From: an uncultured Oscillibacter sp.
Lineage (GTDB): Bacteria; Bacillota; Clostridia; Oscillospirales; Oscillospiraceae
NCBI GenBank assembly: GCA_905200545.1
Contig: CAJKKQ010000009.1
Coordinates: 18,942 to 82,941, forward strand
Reading direction: 5' to 3'
DNA length: 64,000 bases
Within the stretch, counting starts at the first letter, position 1; each line of letters opens with the position of its first letter. Both the position numbers and the translations under genes were made by a program. Positions 62,218-64,000 of the stretch are shown here, piece after piece. The notes below the pieces were generated by a model. It saw only the letters and a program-made list of their open reading frames with translations, did not search any database and was not told the origin of the DNA.

Positions 62218-64000
62218 ATGAAGTACGATTTCAGCAGCATCGAGAAGAAATGGCAGAAGAAGTGGCTGGAGGAGAAGCCCTTTGCTGCCGTCACCGGTGA
62301 TAAGACCCGGGAGAAGTTCTACGGCCTCATCGAGTTCCCCTATCCCTCCGGACAGGGCCTCCACGTGGGCCATGCCCGGCCCTTCACCGCCATGGATATC
62401 ATCTGCCGCAAAAAGCGGATGCAGGGTTACAATGTGCTCTTCCCCATCGGCTATGATGCCTTCGGCCTGCCCACGGAGAACTACGCCGTCCAGCACCATA
62501 TCCATCCGGCTAAGGTGACCCACGACAACATTGAGAACTTCCGCAAGCAGCTGCATATGCTGGGCTACTCCTTCGACTGGGACCGGGAGGTCAACACCAC
62601 CGATCCGGACTACTACAAGTGGACCCAGTGGATCTTCCTGCAGATGTTCAAGAAGGGCCTGGCCTACAAGGCGTCCATGCCCGTCAACTGGTGCACCAGC
62701 TGCAAGATCGTCCTGGCCAACGAAGAGGTCGTGGACGGCGTGTGCGAGCGCTGCGGCGGCGAGGTCATCCGCAAGGAGAAGAGCCAGTGGATGCTGGCCA
62801 TCACTAAGTACGCCGACCGTCTCATCGACGATCTGGACGATCTGGACTATATTGAACGTGTGAAGATCCAGCAGAAGAACTGGATCGGCCGGTCCGAAGG
62901 TACCGAGGTGGACTTCACCGCCACCAACGGCGACAAGCTGACGGTTTACACCACCCGCTGCGATACCCTCTTCGGCGTCACCTACATGGTCATCTCCCCG
63001 GAGCATCCCTATCTGCAGCAGTGGAAGGATCAGATCAAAAACTGGGACGCCGTGGCAGCCTATATTGACGAGGCGGCCCACAAGTCCGACTTTGAGCGCG
63101 GTGAGCTGAACAAGGAAAAGACCGGCGTCCGGCTGGAGGGCATTGAGGCCATCAACCCCGCCAGCGGCAAGCAGGTGCCCCTGTTTGTCTCCGACTACGT
63201 CCTCATGGGCTACGGCACCGGCATCGTCATGGGCGTGCCCGGCCACGACCAGCGCGACTGGGAGTTTGCCACCAAGTTCGGCCTGCCCATCATCGAGGTG
63301 GTCAAGGGCGGCGACATCACCAAGGAGGCCTTCACCCTCAAGGATGACACCGGCATCATGGTCAACTCCGGCTTCCTGGACGGCCTGACCGTCAAGGAGG
63401 CCATCCCCACCATGAAGAAGTGGGTGACGGAGCACGGCATTGGCCGTCCCAAGACCAACTTCAAACTCCGTGACTGGGTCTTCAGCCGCCAGCGCTACTG
63501 GGGCGAGCCCATCCCTCTGGTGAACTGCCCCAAGTGCGGCTGGGTTCCCCTGCCGGAGGATCAGCTGCCCCTGCTGCTGCCGGAGGTGGACTCCTACGAG
63601 GTCACCGACACCGGCGAGTCCCCCCTCTCCAAGATGACCGACTGGGTCAACACCACCTGCCCCAAGTGCGGCGGCCCTGCCCAGCGTGAGACGGATACCA
63701 TGCCCCAGTGGGCCGGTTCCTCCTGGTACTTCCTGCGCTATATGGACCCCCACAACGACAAGGCCCTGGCCTCCAAGGAGGCGCTGGACTACTGGTCTCC
63801 CGTGGACTGGTACAACGGTGGTATGGAGCACACCACGCTGCACCTGCTCTACTCCCGCTTCTGGCACAAGTTCCTCTATGACATCGGCGTGGTGCCCACT
63901 AAGGAGCCCTATGCCAAGCGCACCAGCCACGGCATGATCCTGGGTGAGGGCGGCGAGAAGATGTCCAAGTCCCGGGGCAATGTGGTGAACCCCAACGACA
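62218..64000 (+). CDS. leuS: Leucyl-tRNA synthetase (C-terminus beyond window)
   Basis: 594 codons are visible from ATG 62218 (GGAGAG before it). The class I signature is HVGH in [16 protein letters not shown] and the second is KMSKS in [14 protein letters not shown] zinc-binding CTSCK...CERCGG lies at about residues 160-180. The editing (CP1) domain holds TTRCDTLFG and [13 protein letters not shown], where TTRPDT and MAVPAHDxRD are usual, and the catalytic core reads [14 protein letters not shown] where HPMGWDAFGLPAEN is common. The overall family is certain; it belongs to a divergent LeuRS subgroup. Confidence 0.95.
   Translation, partial: MKYDFSSIEKKWQKKWLEEKPFAAVTGDKTREKFYGLIEFPYPSGQGLHVGHARPFTAMDIICRKKRMQGYNVLFPIGYDAFGLPTENYAVQHHIHPAKVTHDNIENFRKQLHMLGYSFDWDREVNTTDPDYYKWTQWIFLQMFKKGLAYKASMPVNWCTSCKIVLANEEVVDGVCERCGGEVIRKEKSQWMLAITKYADRLIDDLDDLDYIERVKIQQKNWIGRSEGTEVDFTATNGDKLTVYTTRCDTLFGVTYMVISPEHPYLQQWKDQIKNWDAVAAYIDEAAHKSDFERGELNKEKTGVRLEGIEAINPASGKQVPLFVSDYVLMGYGTGIVMGVPGHDQRDWEFATKFGLPIIEVVKGGDITKEAFTLKDDTGIMVNSGFLDGLTVKEAIPTMKKWVTEHGIGRPKTNFKLRDWVFSRQRYWGEPIPLVNCPKCGWVPLPEDQLPLLLPEVDSYEVTDTGESPLSKMTDWVNTTCPKCGGPAQRETDTMPQWAGSSWYFLRYMDPHNDKALASKEALDYWSPVDWYNGGMEHTTLHLLYSRFWHKFLYDIGVVPTKEPYAKRTSHGMILGEGGEKMSKSRGNVVNPND

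Overview
The window is a gene-dense, GC-rich chromosomal segment of an anaerobic Firmicute. The purO-containing purine operon, the leuS T-box, SLH/CsaB surface proteins, a stand-alone DUF3343-YedE-TusA cluster and many AAGGAGG-type ribosome binding sites point to Clostridia, probably Oscillospiraceae. That placement is an inference from gene content, not from a marker search. No tRNA, rRNA, CRISPR array, prophage or insertion sequence was recognised.

Layout. 1-13.2 kb: tsaB/tsaE divergent from rodA, an SLH protein, then a tight block of ddl, murF, an ABC-F ATPase, a DUF218 membrane protein, a flavodoxin, prfA, a TsaC-CoaE fusion and an M18 aminopeptidase. 13.2-17.7 kb: a metal P-type ATPase behind two CsoR-like palindromes, then a TrkH/TrkA potassium system with a small unknown protein. 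17.7-32.9 kb (minus strand): ribokinase, a parabasalid-type IMP dehydrogenase, and a ten-gene purine operon gntR-purE-C-F-M-N-O-H-D-L. The GntR gene comes first and has two GGTnnTACC boxes at its promoter. A 260-bp hairpin-rich element interrupts the operon between purH and purD. 33-43.8 kb: a 2-hydroxyacid dehydrogenase plus shikimate-kinase-like pair, a second SLH protein, serC/serA, an E2-like acyltransferase without its catalytic His next to a CLC transporter, D-LDH, and a glycosyltransferase-CsaB fusion. 43.8-51.8 kb: DUF4330 protein, hydantoinase, proB-proA-proC with an inserted membrane protein, TepA, an XRE-regulator remnant, and a selenium/sulfur cluster. 51.9-64 kb: smc, ftsY, rph, rdgB, zinc ribbon, yhbY, a NadD-YqeK fusion, an LCP protein, rsfS, and leuS behind a T-box.

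Together the genes cover wall synthesis (rodA, ddl, murF, LCP), non-covalent surface display (two SLH proteins plus the CsaB that pyruvylates their ligand), de novo purine synthesis to IMP and XMP, proline and serine synthesis, and core housekeeping. The most unusual points are: a PurF without its N-terminal cysteine nucleophile that keeps all four presumed Fe-S ligands; GntR control of purine synthesis; an IMPDH whose catalytic residue numbers coincide with the Tritrichomonas enzyme; several domain fusions; and the palindrome cluster inside the purine operon.
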